Assembly: GCF_013137895.1 (NCBI RefSeq)
Contig: NZ_CP053538.1
Location: 4,495,001 to 4,559,000, forward strand
DNA: 64,000 nucleotides
Reading direction: 5' to 3'
Source of the DNA: Hymenobacter taeanensis
GTDB lineage: Bacteria > Bacteroidota > Bacteroidia > Cytophagales > Hymenobacteraceae
In this document: positions 27,283 through 36,124 of the stretch, in pieces
Position numbering within the stretch: the stretch's first letter is position 1
How the letters are laid out: every line of letters starts with the position of its first letter
Translations under genes and position numbers: made by a program
The notes under the pieces: generated by a model
Databases searched by the model: none
Told to the model about the DNA's origin: nothing
Seen by the model: only the letters and a program-made list of their open reading frames with translations

Positions 27283-30200
27283 TTAGAACCCAATGTTCAG
27301 GCCGCCCATGAATACGCGGGCTTGCGGATAGATACCCAGGTCAACGCCGCTGGCACTTACCTCCGGGTCGTAGCCGGTGTATTTGGTCAGCGTTACCAGG
27401 TTCTGAGCCGTGAAGTACACGCGCAGCTGAGTTGCCGAAATCCGGCTCATCAGGGTTTTAGGCAGTGTATAGCCGAACGTGAGGTTCTTGAGGCGCACGT
27501 AAGAGCCATCCTCGATGTAATGGGTAGATACCCGCAGGTTGTTGTTGGGGTCACCGTTAATGGCACGTGGGATGTCATTGCTGGTGCCGGGGCCGGTCCA
27601 GCGGTTCAGGATGCGGGTAGTACCGTTGGTGGTGCTGTACAGAGCGCTTTCCGTGATGTAGCGGTTGAGGTTGTACACGTCATTACCCTGCACTCCCTGA
27701 ATAAAGAAACTCAGATCAAAGTTCTTAAAGTTCAGTGTGTTGGTCAGACCAAACGAGAAATTGGGGTTTGGATTACCAATAAACGTGCGGTCCAGGTCAG
27801 TAATCACCCCATCGCCGTTGATATCCTTGAAGCGAATATCACCGGGGGCTGTACCGGGCTGTTGGGTAGGTGCATTCTTTACTTCTTCCGCAGTCTGGAA
27901 CAAGCCATCAGCCACGTACCCATAGAACGAGCCGAAGGGCTGGTTGATATCGTAGCGAACGATAGTGCCGCTCAGTGAGCCCAGGCCGTTGTACGGCACG
28001 CCTGCTCCCAACGACTCCAGCTTGGTTTTGAAAGCCGAGAAGTTGAATGTAGTAGTCCAGTTTAGCGCTTGGTCGAGGCCAGTGAAGTTGTGTGAGGTAA
28101 AGGAAAAGTCGATACCACGGTTATAGGCGGAGGCCGCGTTGGCATTCACCGACTCGTAGGTACCAGATACCAGGGATGGTGGCACGCCCGCAATCAGGTT
28201 GGGCGAGTTACGGTTGTAGAGGTCAATGCTGGCCTCAAACCGGTTGTCCAGGAAGCCCATGTCCAGACCAATGTTTGCCTGATCGTTGTACTCCCAGCGC
28301 AGGTTCGGGTTGGCTAGGCGAGTGGGGGCACCACCCGTGTTGATAGCACCATCTGGCCCCAAGGGGTAGGTGATACCGAAGTTGATGGAATACAGGTAAG
28401 CAAACCGACCGGCATTGAGCTCATTACCTACCCGGCCGTAGCCGGCGCGCAGCTTTAGGTTGCTAACTACGCTGTTGCCTTTGAGGAAGTCTTCCTCAGA
28501 AATGCGCCAGCCAACGGAAGCACCGGGGAAGAAGCCAAACTTCTCACCGGGCTGGAAGCGCGAAGATCCATCGTAACGGGCAATGGCCTGGAAGATGTAC
28601 TTACCGGCAAACTCATAGTTGAGGCGGCCGAAATAGCTGGCTAGGCGCCGAGGCGTAGGGTCAAGCGTGCCCGCGTTGCCAAGCAGCGTATTGATGGGGC
28701 CCGCATTGATAGTCTGCAGGTCGTTGCGCAGATAGCCAGAGCGGTAGGCCTCCACGTTGCTGTAGTTAAACTCCTGCGCCGACTGGCCTAGCAGCAACGT
28801 CACCTGGTGCTTATCGGCAAACAGGTGGTCGTAGGTGGCGGTGTTCTCAATCAGGTACGACGGAGCGTAGCCGGACGTCGCGGAGGCACCAGCTGTGATA
28901 TAGCGCTGGGTATAACCCGCCAGCTCAGGGCCACGCGGAGCGAAGCTGTTAAAGTTCTCAAAGATCATGTCAGCCCCCACATTGGTGCGGAAGCGTAAAC
29001 CTTTCAGCGGCTCTAATTCTGCGAAGAAAGTGTTAATAGCCCGGTTGCGAGTAAACCTCTGATTTACGCGCAGGGAAGTTGCCAAAGGGTTTTCTTCCGT
29101 GAAGTTGTCATTGGCACTGTTGGGCTGGTACCAGTAGCCATCGGGGCGGTAGGCCTGTACGGTGGGCGGAATGCGCAGCAGCTGCTGCACGGCACCGTAC
29201 TCTCCGTTGTTGCTGGTCACCTGCCGGTCACTTGCATGCGACAAGGCAATGCTGGTACCTACTTTCAGCATGCGGCCAATTTGCACGTCGCCGTTGGCAC
29301 GCAGAGTAAAGCGCTCAAAGTTAGTACCAATGATGATACCGTCTTGCTGAAAATAAGCTCCTGACAAAGCAAACCGCGCTTTTTCGCTGCCTCCGGTTGC
29401 CGATACAGAGTAGTTCTGAATCTTGGCGCGGCGGAATACCAAATCCTGCCAGTCAGTTCCCTCTCCTAAAGAAGAAGGGTCACGGAGCTTATCCAGCGCA
29501 ATAGGCTTACCGGCAGCCAGTAACGACTCGTTGTTGATGGTTGCGTATTCTTCGGCGTTGAGCAGATCCAGCTTGCGGGCTACCGTCTGCACGCCACGGT
29601 AGGCATCCAGATTAAAGGTGGTTTTGCCTGCTTTGCCGCGCTTGGTGGTGATGATTACTACCCCGTTGGCGGCTCGAACCCCGTAAATGGCCGTGGCCGA
29701 AGCGTCCTTCAGAATATCAATCGACTCAATATCATTGGGACTGATGGCGCTAAGCTGGTTGTCGCCGCGGTCTGGCAGCGGAAATCCGTCCACAACGTAC
29801 AGCGGGTTGTTATTGCCCGCAGAAGTGATACCGCGCACCCGAATGGCCGTACCGGCAGCGCCACCCGGCGTACCACCGTTGGAGGTAATTGTTACCCCCG
29901 ATACTTTCCCCTGAATGGCTTGCGTAACATCCGGCACTGGCTGGCGAACAATATCTGCCGCCCCTACTGATGAAATAGCACCCGTTACGCTCCCGCGTTC
30001 CTGGGTACCGTAGCCAACTACAACTACTTCACTAAGTGCCCGGGAGTCCTCCGTCAGGGTTACGTTCAGGTTGCTGTTGGCACCGGTGATTGGCACCTCT
30101 CTCCGAGTAAAGCCTACGTAGCTGATTACTAGCGTTGAGCCTTCGGGGGCGTTCAGAGAAAAGTTGCCATTGGCATCAGTGGAGGTACCTACGGTGGTAC

Positions 30201-30414
30201 CTTTTACTACGATGGTTACCCCAGGCAACGGGTCGCCATTGGATTGAACAATCCGCCCTGATACGGGCACATCGGCGAAAGCAGTGCTCTCTGGAGCCGT
30301 ACTTGCCAGCGGGGAAACGGCGGCGGCGGCCGGGGCCGCTAACACCGGTAAGCCGGCTGCAGACAGCCACACGGCCCGCCGCAGCAATGCGTTGGTGTAG
30401 AAAGGTTGGTTCAT
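27283..30414 (-). CDS. SusC/RagA TonB-linked outer-membrane transporter (unit 1)
   Basis: This 1043-residue protein starts MNQPFYTNALLRRAVWLSAAG. A carboxypeptidase-like domain with PVSGRIVQSNGDPLPGVTIV and the SusC signature SEVVVVGYGTQERGSVTGAIS are followed by the plug and a barrel ending VFMGGLNIGF. It lacks an STN domain, unlike the unit 2 SusC, so it is not expected to signal through a FecR/sigma pair. It imports glucan oligomers with energy from TonB. The frame extends 28 codons upstream, but the signal-peptide-like start at 30414 is preferred. It heads the operon SusC-SusD-PKD-GH16 behind a leader of about 540 nt. Confidence 0.95.
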   Translation of the reverse strand: MNQPFYTNALLRRAVWLSAAGLPVLAAPAAAAVSPLASTAPESTAFADVPVSGRIVQSNGDPLPGVTIVVKGTTVGTSTDANGNFSLNAPEGSTLVISYVGFTRREVPITGANSNLNVTLTEDSRALSEVVVVGYGTQERGSVTGAISSVGAADIVRQPVPDVTQAIQGKVSGVTITSNGGTPGGAAGTAIRVRGITSAGNNNPLYVVDGFPLPDRGDNQLSAISPNDIESIDILKDASATAIYGVRAANGVVIITTKRGKAGKTTFNLDAYRGVQTVARKLDLLNAEEYATINNESLLAAGKPIALDKLRDPSSLGEGTDWQDLVFRRAKIQNYSVSATGGSEKARFALSGAYFQQDGIIIGTNFERFTLRANGDVQIGRMLKVGTSIALSHASDRQVTSNNGEYGAVQQLLRIPPTVQAYRPDGYWYQPNSANDNFTEENPLATSLRVNQRFTRNRAINTFFAELEPLKGLRFRTNVGADMIFENFNSFAPRGPELAGYTQRYITAGASATSGYAPSYLIENTATYDHLFADKHQVTLLLGQSAQEFNYSNVEAYRSGYLRNDLQTINAGPINTLLGNAGTLDPTPRRLASYFGRLNYEFAGKYIFQAIARYDGSSRFQPGEKFGFFPGASVGWRISEEDFLKGNSVVSNLKLRAGYGRVGNELNAGRFAYLYSINFGITYPLGPDGAINTGGAPTRLANPNLRWEYNDQANIGLDMGFLDNRFEASIDLYNRNSPNLIAGVPPSLVSGTYESVNANAASAYNRGIDFSFTSHNFTGLDQALNWTTTFNFSAFKTKLESLGAGVPYNGLGSLSGTIVRYDINQPFGSFYGYVADGLFQTAEEVKNAPTQQPGTAPGDIRFKDINGDGVITDLDRTFIGNPNPNFSFGLTNTLNFKNFDLSFFIQGVQGNDVYNLNRYITESALYSTTNGTTRILNRWTGPGTSNDIPRAINGDPNNNLRVSTHYIEDGSYVRLKNLTFGYTLPKTLMSRISATQLRVYFTAQNLVTLTKYTGYDPEVSASGVDLGIYPQARVFMGGLNIGF

Positions 30415-31199
30415 ATGAATGTGGGAATTGTGGGGTAAGAACACTGGAAGGCAAGCCCTAGTAAACCTGCACTCAAGCTTAAGGCTTGCTGGGGGCAAAA
30501 CTGCTCTGGCAAGGGCAGTGTAGTGGGGCAGCTGTTGGGAAGTAGTTACAAATTATACCAAGGCTGCAGCTACCGTGAAGGGCCAAGCAAGACTAGGCCT
30601 GTTATAAAGGGCTACAATTTAAGGAATTGCCTAGCCTGCGTAACTTCTCAAGCTTGGCCTGGCCAAATGCCCTAGCAACAGGTAACCCAAAGGCGGTATA
30701 GCTTTTTGTACTGCTAAAGCAATAGGGTTGCGTGGGAGGCAATCCTGTTGGTAATGAAGGCTACTGAGCTGGGGTACACCTAAATCAGAACACTACTTCT
30801 TTCCTTAGGAGCGAGCAGATAGATTTACCCGGTGGCATTTCTTAAGGGAACACCCCCTATAAGGTGTGCCGTGCGGGAAGTGGCCTGAAGTTGCAGGCAT
30901 AGCTCGTATAAGAGCTGACAGTAAAGGTGGGAATGGTAGCATGGGGTTGTGGGAATGCTCAAATATATCCGACCTTGTTTGGCAAATGCAAGAGCGAAAT
31001 AGCCCTCAAAGCGCCGTAAAGCCATTTTTTCATGTTATTAACAAGTTAATTATACACTTACTACACACGCAAAAAGCAGTATAGTATGCCCTGTAGTTAT
31101 GCTAGTGCCATTTAGCCGGGCTGTAAGCTTCACGTAAAAAACAATCAAAAAAACAGACCCATCTGGCTACTTTTTTGAAAAAAATTAACTGGCATTATC
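30415..31199. other. 785-bp leader/promoter region upstream of SusC (unit 1)
   Basis: No gene is supported. The promoter module A lies at 30960-31068, leaving about 540 nt of transcribed leader before the SusC start. The leader contains several short inverted repeats but no clear terminator or known riboswitch. Confidence 0.6.
30960..31068 (-). promoter_or_regulatory. SusC operon promoter with shared upstream module (copy A)
   Basis: On the minus strand TATATTTG (30960-30967) is a perfect TAnnTTTG box, with TTGC exactly 20 nt upstream as a -33 element. The element GTGTGTAGTAAGTGTATA (31051-31068) begins the module 83 nt before the box. Between them ATGAAAAA, TTGC and CAAGGTC fall at the same offsets as in the GH5 promoter. 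This phased identity in otherwise diverged sequence points to conserved protein contacts. Confidence 0.7.
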
Positions 31200-33233
31200 C
31201 TATAGTACCACCTTTTTGCCTGACGAGCTGGCTACTACACTTTTATCAGCCTCAATGCCCTCTTCTTCTGCAAAGCCCGTGGCATCTAACAGTATATGTG
31301 TCCAGTCCTCATTGTCGTCAAAGTCAGGGGCTTGGCGGCGGCGGCGCATAGCTTCCGTTACCTTCTGGCTAAAGCTCCAGCAGGTGCCCTGGCGCAGGTC
31401 TAGTACCCTTGACAGCTCCTGGGAAGTGTAGCTGCCCTTGTGAGTGTAAATCAGGAAAACGGCATAAAAAGCCTTGATGATGGAGAACTTACACTTCTGT
31501 AGCAACGTGTAAGCTGTGGCCGACTCTACGTAGCGACACCGGGTACAGCGCCGGGAGTGTGGCTCACGGCCGTCGCAATACTTCTCGTGCCCACATTTAC
31601 GACACTGAAATGTGTCAGCCCACTTCAGGTTGGCTAGGTATGTAAGGCACGCCTCCTTGTCAGGGTAAATCTGACTGAACTCACCGAAATTCACCTCCTT
31701 GGAGAGCACACGAGCCGTTTTGGCCTCCTGCAAATCGCGTTGCAAATCAGTATTAAGCTTTTCAATTGCCGCCGATTGCAGAGCTAACAGCCCATTGGCC
31801 TGTAGTAACTCGCGGTTTTGTGCACTAATTGTATCGCTCTGCCGCCGCAGCTCCTCTGTTCGCAGAGCTACTAAGCTTTCAAGTTCCGTATTCAGCTGGT
31901 CTTTAAGCTCCTGATTGCGCTTTAACTGCTCCACTAGCCGGTCCTGAGCCAGGTGTTTCTTGCGCAGTTGCTTTACAACCTTCTCCTGAGCCCTAATAGT
32001 CAGGTCTTTAATGCCCTTTATTTTTTCACCTAAGGCATAAGACAGTACCACTACTTCCACCACAAACGCCGCATTCATACTATATACCGTGGCGGTATTC
32101 GTGAAGGTGTCAATTCCTATTTTGCGCAGGATGAGGAAGCCCACACTTACTGCTACCATTGCGTGAGCCAGTAAGAAATATCCGGCCGGTCTAAACCCAC
32201 GCTGCCAGATACGAATAGCGAGGTAGTAAATCATGCTATATGGCAGCAGATACAGCCAAAAACCCCACCCTGAGTTTAGCCAGATGGCATCCAGAAGCAA
32301 TGCAGCTACACTTAGCAGTACCACTGCGCGCACCCAGGGGTCGTAGTGTGGCAGGCGTTGGGGGGCATCCAGAAACTGCCGGGCATAATAACTGAAGGTG
32401 AGCAGCAGCAGGATGGGCGACCCAGCAATAATTATCTGATTCAGAGTAGGATAATCCGGCCATAAATACTGAAACCCTAGGCCATCTTCCGAGAGAAAGA
32501 TAAGGCTTGAGCTTAGCACATACAGCACATAGCGAAGGTAGGTCTGCTCACCGATGAATACATAGAGGCACAGATTATAGATAACCATAATCAGGAGAAT
32601 GCCATAAAACCCACCCAGCAACCCGTACTCGGCCTGAAAATGCTCGGCCAGCATCTGCTCAGTGCGCAACCGGCTCAAAAAGCTGGTTTTAGAATTTGAA
32701 CGGAGCCGCAGGTAGAAAACCTGGGTCTGGTTGGGCTCTAAGCTTAAGCGAAAGAGGAAGTTTTTGTAGGGAAACCGGCGCGACGTGAGAGGTTGGTCGG
32801 CGCCGGTATGAATGCTGTTCCTGCCTCCGTCCGTAGCCGGGAAGTAGGTGATATCATTGAGGTGAGAGTCGAAGAGCTCGTAGTACCAGTGCTGGGCCAG
32901 CGAGCCTTCGGCCCGTACTACCAACCGAAGCCAATAGGCAGCTCCGGGGTGTTCCATACTGGTTGGCACTTTGTCGCCGCGCTCAAAAGCCGCGGCATGA
33001 ATAGGCTGCTGCACATCAGTCAGCGTCAGCTGAGCTGAGGGGTCTTCCAGCACACTGTAGAAGCGAGGCTCAATGAACAGCTCTTCCAGATTTGGCCGTA
33101 CCCGCAGGGTATCGGGGCCGGTAGCGGCAAAAGTTGAGGAGTTGCACAAGAAAACCAAGAGCAAGGTGCGCAGGAACAGAGCCGTTGTGCAACCACTCCT
33201 AAACTGAGAGAAATTGTGAGAAATGAGCCTCAT
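31200..33233 (-). CDS. 7TM-DISM membrane sensor fused to an IS1595-type transposase zinc ribbon and HTH
   Basis: This 677-residue protein has a signal peptide (1-37), a 7TMR-DISM extracellular sugar/ligand-type domain at about 45-175 (GAAYWLRLVVRAEGSLAQ ... QTQVFYLRLRSNSK) and seven membrane helices at about 200-405. A long coiled coil follows at about 405-512 and ends in a cytoplasmic region that is not a kinase. Residues 518-635 match the IS1595 transposase N terminus: YPDKEACLTYLANLKWADTF, zinc-ribbon Cys544/547/563/566 (CRKCG...CTRC), then the helix-turn-helix ELSRVLDLRQGTCWSFSQKV. The protein stops shortly after IEADKSV, the place where IS1595 enzymes start their DDE core (VEVDETYVGG), so transposition activity is lost. 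The start at 33233 is preferred to an upstream ATG overlapping the GH5 gene. It probably acts as a membrane-tethered DNA-binding regulator. Confidence 0.75.
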   Translation of the reverse strand: MRLISHNFSQFRSGCTTALFLRTLLLVFLCNSSTFAATGPDTLRVRPNLEELFIEPRFYSVLEDPSAQLTLTDVQQPIHAAAFERGDKVPTSMEHPGAAYWLRLVVRAEGSLAQHWYYELFDSHLNDITYFPATDGGRNSIHTGADQPLTSRRFPYKNFLFRLSLEPNQTQVFYLRLRSNSKTSFLSRLRTEQMLAEHFQAEYGLLGGFYGILLIMVIYNLCLYVFIGEQTYLRYVLYVLSSSLIFLSEDGLGFQYLWPDYPTLNQIIIAGSPILLLLTFSYYARQFLDAPQRLPHYDPWVRAVVLLSVAALLLDAIWLNSGWGFWLYLLPYSMIYYLAIRIWQRGFRPAGYFLLAHAMVAVSVGFLILRKIGIDTFTNTATVYSMNAAFVVEVVVLSYALGEKIKGIKDLTIRAQEKVVKQLRKKHLAQDRLVEQLKRNQELKDQLNTELESLVALRTEELRRQSDTISAQNRELLQANGLLALQSAAIEKLNTDLQRDLQEAKTARVLSKEVNFGEFSQIYPDKEACLTYLANLKWADTFQCRKCGHEKYCDGREPHSRRCTRCRYVESATAYTLLQKCKFSIIKAFYAVFLIYTHKGSYTSQELSRVLDLRQGTCWSFSQKVTEAMRRRRQAPDFDDNEDWTHILLDATGFAEEEGIEADKSVVASSSGKKVVL

Positions 33234-33270
33234 CGTACTTTCCAAGGTAAGAAAAAGTAGAGCAGTGACC

Positions 33271-35148
33271 TTACTGGCCACCTGCTGAGGTTGCTGCGGC
33301 TGGCTCAAAACGCAGCCAATTGATTTGGTCTACCGGCTGTTTTACCAACAGCATCAACTGGTGCTGCCCCAACGGGAGCGGTGGCGTTTTCACAGTTACT
33401 GTAATCCACTCCCCTGCCGTAACAGCTTGGCCTACTGGTACCGACGCTATTGCATGGCCATCTAACTGCAGGTTTAGCTGGCCCGGAGCAGCTCCCTTCC
33501 GTACCCGCATCTGCAAAGTGTAAGGCCCCACCGCCGCTACTTTCACCGTGTACTTCAACCACTCGTCTGCGGAAAGATGGCCTACAACATATTTTTTCTG
33601 CGGTGAGTCAGTATTCACTTCTATATCAACCCCATCATTACGATAGGCGCCGCCTTGGTTCCAGGGAGTATTGTCTCGGTAGTCGATCTTCGCCGAAAAA
33701 TCATCGTAGTAGGCCACTCCTGCCCGTCCTAAATCATAGTCGGCGGCCTGAATTGTGCCTGGAATTGAGTGCGCCACAAAAGGCGCCTGAAAAGTAGCTG
33801 GCTGCGTGAGAGCGGCAATAACGTCGCGGTTGGGTACACAGTTAGTGTATTGCACGTTGCGGAGCAAAGCCGCTCGTCCTTCGGGCGTTAGAATACTGCC
33901 GTAGGGTTTAACGCGTAGTAAACTAGTGGGGCCATCAACCCGCTTGAGGGTCCAATGGCACCAGCCTATGTTTTGGGCATTCAGCCCCTGCACCGCCGCA
34001 ACAAACCACTCATTAGAGTTCTCGCCGGTTTCTCCCACCCAAACCGGTACCTGCCACTGGTCGCGGAAAGCCGCCAGATTATGTAGCAGGTTGATTTGGT
34101 TGGGATTAGGGTCAGCAGTTTCCGGGGTATTTGGGCACCAATACCGGTGGGCGTTGTAGGCCAGGTTACTTTTATCCTGAATAGTCAGCTTATCGGGCGT
34201 GAGGTTGGTGTACTCGTTACCGTAGCCATTACCTTCCAGCAACAGCAAGTGTTTATCATTCTGCGCCCGCACGGCGTTTATGAGGCGGGAGTACAAACTC
34301 CTTAGCTCCTGGTTATCGGCCGACATACCGTTAGCCACATTTAAGTTATGTGGCTCATTAATAAGATCGTACATCGCCACGCGCGGGTCGCTTTTGTAAC
34401 GAGCCGAAAGCTTCTCCCAGAGACGCACCGTTACATCTTGGTAAATAAGGCGGCCTTTAGCATCGTGGCGCTTCCACAGGTCCAGCGGCACAAAGTTGTC
34501 GTTGATGTTGCGGTCAGTGCCTTGTCCGCCGGGCGCGGCGTGTAAGTCCAGAATCACGTACAGCTTATTGGCCGCGCACCACTTCAGCACGTCATCAATG
34601 AAGCGAAACCCATCGAGGCTTTTCGGGTCTGTGAACAGCTGGTTCTGGTCGTACCAGGTGCTTAACTGCTGCACATACCCATCTACATTTTTAGGGCTCA
34701 GCATTGCCTGGGTGCGTGCCTTTCGTTGGGCCGCCGTCAGGAACAAGTCGTAATGAAAAGGCAGACGCACGCAGTTGAAACCTTGCTTGGCAATAAAATC
34801 AATATCTGCCTTCGTGATAAAATTAGCGCGGTACTGCCGGTAGAATTCCTCCATCTGGGCTTCTAGCATGGTGCGTAGTAACCCTTGCTTTATGCGCCAT
34901 TGGCAATTAAGAGAATCGGTTTGCAGAATGTAGCTTTCCTGGAGCAGCCACCCTCCTACATTAAAACCTCGCAGCACTACCTCTTTCCCACTGGCATTTA
35001 CCATGTGGGTACCCTTGGCCTGCAAGAAGCTTAGCTGCTGGGCACTTGCAGGCAATGAAAATATCGAGGTACCCGCTAGCAGCAGAACAACAAAAATGGT
35101 AGCACGAAGCGTACTGCTTCGCGGCGGCGAAAGGCTGGGGCCATTCAT
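33271..35148 (-). CDS. GH5 glycoside hydrolase with C-terminal CBM6-like module
   Basis: This 625-residue secreted enzyme has a signal peptide ending SLPASAQQ and a GH5 TIM barrel at about 40-440. Acid/base Glu265 lies in LINEPHN and nucleophile Glu373 in VWVGETGEN; the early RGFNVGGWLLQESY matches exo-beta-1,3-glucanase-like GH5 members. Residues about 490-615 form a CBM6/35-like beta-sandwich (IQAADYDLGRAGVAYYD ... LKYTVKVAAVGPYTLQMRV). It probably trims beta-1,3-glucan. Its stop lies 37 bp before the sensor start, so the two are probably co-transcribed from the copy-B promoter. Confidence 0.88.
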   Translation of the reverse strand: MNGPSLSPPRSSTLRATIFVVLLLAGTSIFSLPASAQQLSFLQAKGTHMVNASGKEVVLRGFNVGGWLLQESYILQTDSLNCQWRIKQGLLRTMLEAQMEEFYRQYRANFITKADIDFIAKQGFNCVRLPFHYDLFLTAAQRKARTQAMLSPKNVDGYVQQLSTWYDQNQLFTDPKSLDGFRFIDDVLKWCAANKLYVILDLHAAPGGQGTDRNINDNFVPLDLWKRHDAKGRLIYQDVTVRLWEKLSARYKSDPRVAMYDLINEPHNLNVANGMSADNQELRSLYSRLINAVRAQNDKHLLLLEGNGYGNEYTNLTPDKLTIQDKSNLAYNAHRYWCPNTPETADPNPNQINLLHNLAAFRDQWQVPVWVGETGENSNEWFVAAVQGLNAQNIGWCHWTLKRVDGPTSLLRVKPYGSILTPEGRAALLRNVQYTNCVPNRDVIAALTQPATFQAPFVAHSIPGTIQAADYDLGRAGVAYYDDFSAKIDYRDNTPWNQGGAYRNDGVDIEVNTDSPQKKYVVGHLSADEWLKYTVKVAAVGPYTLQMRVRKGAAPGQLNLQLDGHAIASVPVGQAVTAGEWITVTVKTPPLPLGQHQLMLLVKQPVDQINWLRFEPAAATSAGGQ

Positions 35149-35185
35149 ATGAGCTACTTGCTTGGGGTGGATGGGAATAGCGTAG

Positions 35186-35220
35186 TGAAAAAAACGGGGA
35201 GGAGATACTCCACCCCGTTT
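35186..35220 (-). terminator. terminator-like hairpin in the GH5 leader
   Basis: On the minus strand AAACGGGG, a bulged GGAGTATCTCC core and CCCCGTTT form a hairpin followed by TTTTTTTC. It meets the intrinsic-terminator description but lies upstream of the GH5 start rather than after a gene, so it may attenuate GH5 or end a small RNA from the leader. Confidence 0.65.
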
Positions 35221-35766
35221 CCGCTTTTATCACACTTCATTGCACGCATATAATCTTCTTGCTGCCCTTGGGTGATGAGGCAGTGAGCAGAATTCGGTGG
35301 AGGGGCCTACGGGGTTCTTCCCCTGCCAGGTAGCACAGAGATACCAGCTGTTAGGGTGTAGCAGACTGACCAAGAAGAAGGGGAAGCCCGTATGGGCAAA
35401 GCGCCAAGTATGCGGAGTAGATAAGCCTAGCGCCGCCGAGCGATGTTGGCTCAGACTAAGGTTCTACTACTAGAGCAGAGGAGTGAGCGAGTTGTTCTCC
35501 TTGCTTGCTCTTGCTAACAATACCTGGCCTAGGCAGCAAACCTAGCCTGAAGTAGTAAGGCTTATTTTCATGGGGGGGGTGGGATTTGTAAGGAATAGGG
35601 TTCAGACGCCACCCGCGTCGCTGCATTAAGCAACTGGGGTGGTAAACAGGGCGGATGCCGGGCAGGAACAGGGAGCCGCTTTGCCGGGCCTAATTGAGCG
35701 GAACAGCCGAGGAATTTACGCAAACTCAATGCAGAGTACAGAGACGTAACAAGCCTTAGTTGTGAT

Positions 35767-35873
35767 CAAATATATTGGACCTTGGCAGTAAAAAGCAAGT
35801 TCAAAAACTTCATTTATGGCCTATAGGCCGCATTTTTCATTTACCTGACATCTAACCTATACACTTAGCACAC
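35767..35873 (-). promoter_or_regulatory. GH5-sensor promoter with shared upstream module (copy B)
   Basis: TATATTTG (35767-35774) preceded 20 nt upstream by TTGC, and the element GTGTGCTAAGTGTATA (35858-35873) located 83 nt before the box, exactly as in copy A. ATGAAAAA and CAAGGTC also fall at the same offsets. Copy B lacks two bases (AG) within the element. Confidence 0.7.
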
Positions 35874-36024
35874 AAGCCAGAAAGTTACTTATGCTCTCGT
35901 TAAGCACACAATCATCGTGAAGCCATATCCTGTTACTCCAGATAAGAAACAACGAAAAAAAGCTGAGGACTCCACTAAAATCTAGCCTGCTTAAAGGTGT
36001 AGCATGGGGCTGCTACCCAAAAGC

Positions 36025-36056
36025 CGAAAAAAAGGCAGACTATATGAGCCTGCCTT
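36025..36056 (-). terminator. intrinsic terminator of the GH3 gene
   Basis: On the minus strand AAGGCAG pairs with CTGCCTT around CTCATATAGT-type loop sequence and is followed by TTTTTTCGG. It lies about 70 bp after the GH3 stop and ends unit 2. Confidence 0.75.
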
Positions 36057-36124
36057 CTTCTTATGCTTTACCTATCCCTGCATGGGGCAATACTGCTGCA
36101 ATATTCGGTCTGCACTCAGAGTAC

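Larger units (their letters stand above)
35149..36124. other. 976-bp intergenic region between GH3 and GH5
   Basis: No protein gene is supported. On the minus strand it holds, in order of transcription, the GH3 terminator (36025-36056), promoter module B (35767-35873), a leader of about 600 nt with an eight-base G tract (35572-35579) and a strong hairpin with T-tract (35186-35220). The last lies 44 nt before the GH5 ATG. Confidence 0.65.

Noticed and set aside
27322..27978. Plus-strand frame of 218 codons inside SusC
   Set aside because: Antisense to a clearly conserved SusC barrel; a codon-bias shadow.
31200..33233. Possible intact IS1595 insertion sequence
   Set aside because: The zinc ribbon and HTH are in frame with a 7TM sensor, the DDE core is absent, and no terminal inverted repeats or target duplication were found.
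35537..35544. Second TAnnTTTG box (TAGGTTTG, minus) within the GH5 leader
   Set aside because: It overlaps a CTAGGC-like sequence and lacks a -33 partner and upstream module, so it may be chance.
35220..35760. Known riboswitch in the GH5 leader
   Set aside because: No conserved riboswitch core was recognised; only the terminator-like hairpin is supported.
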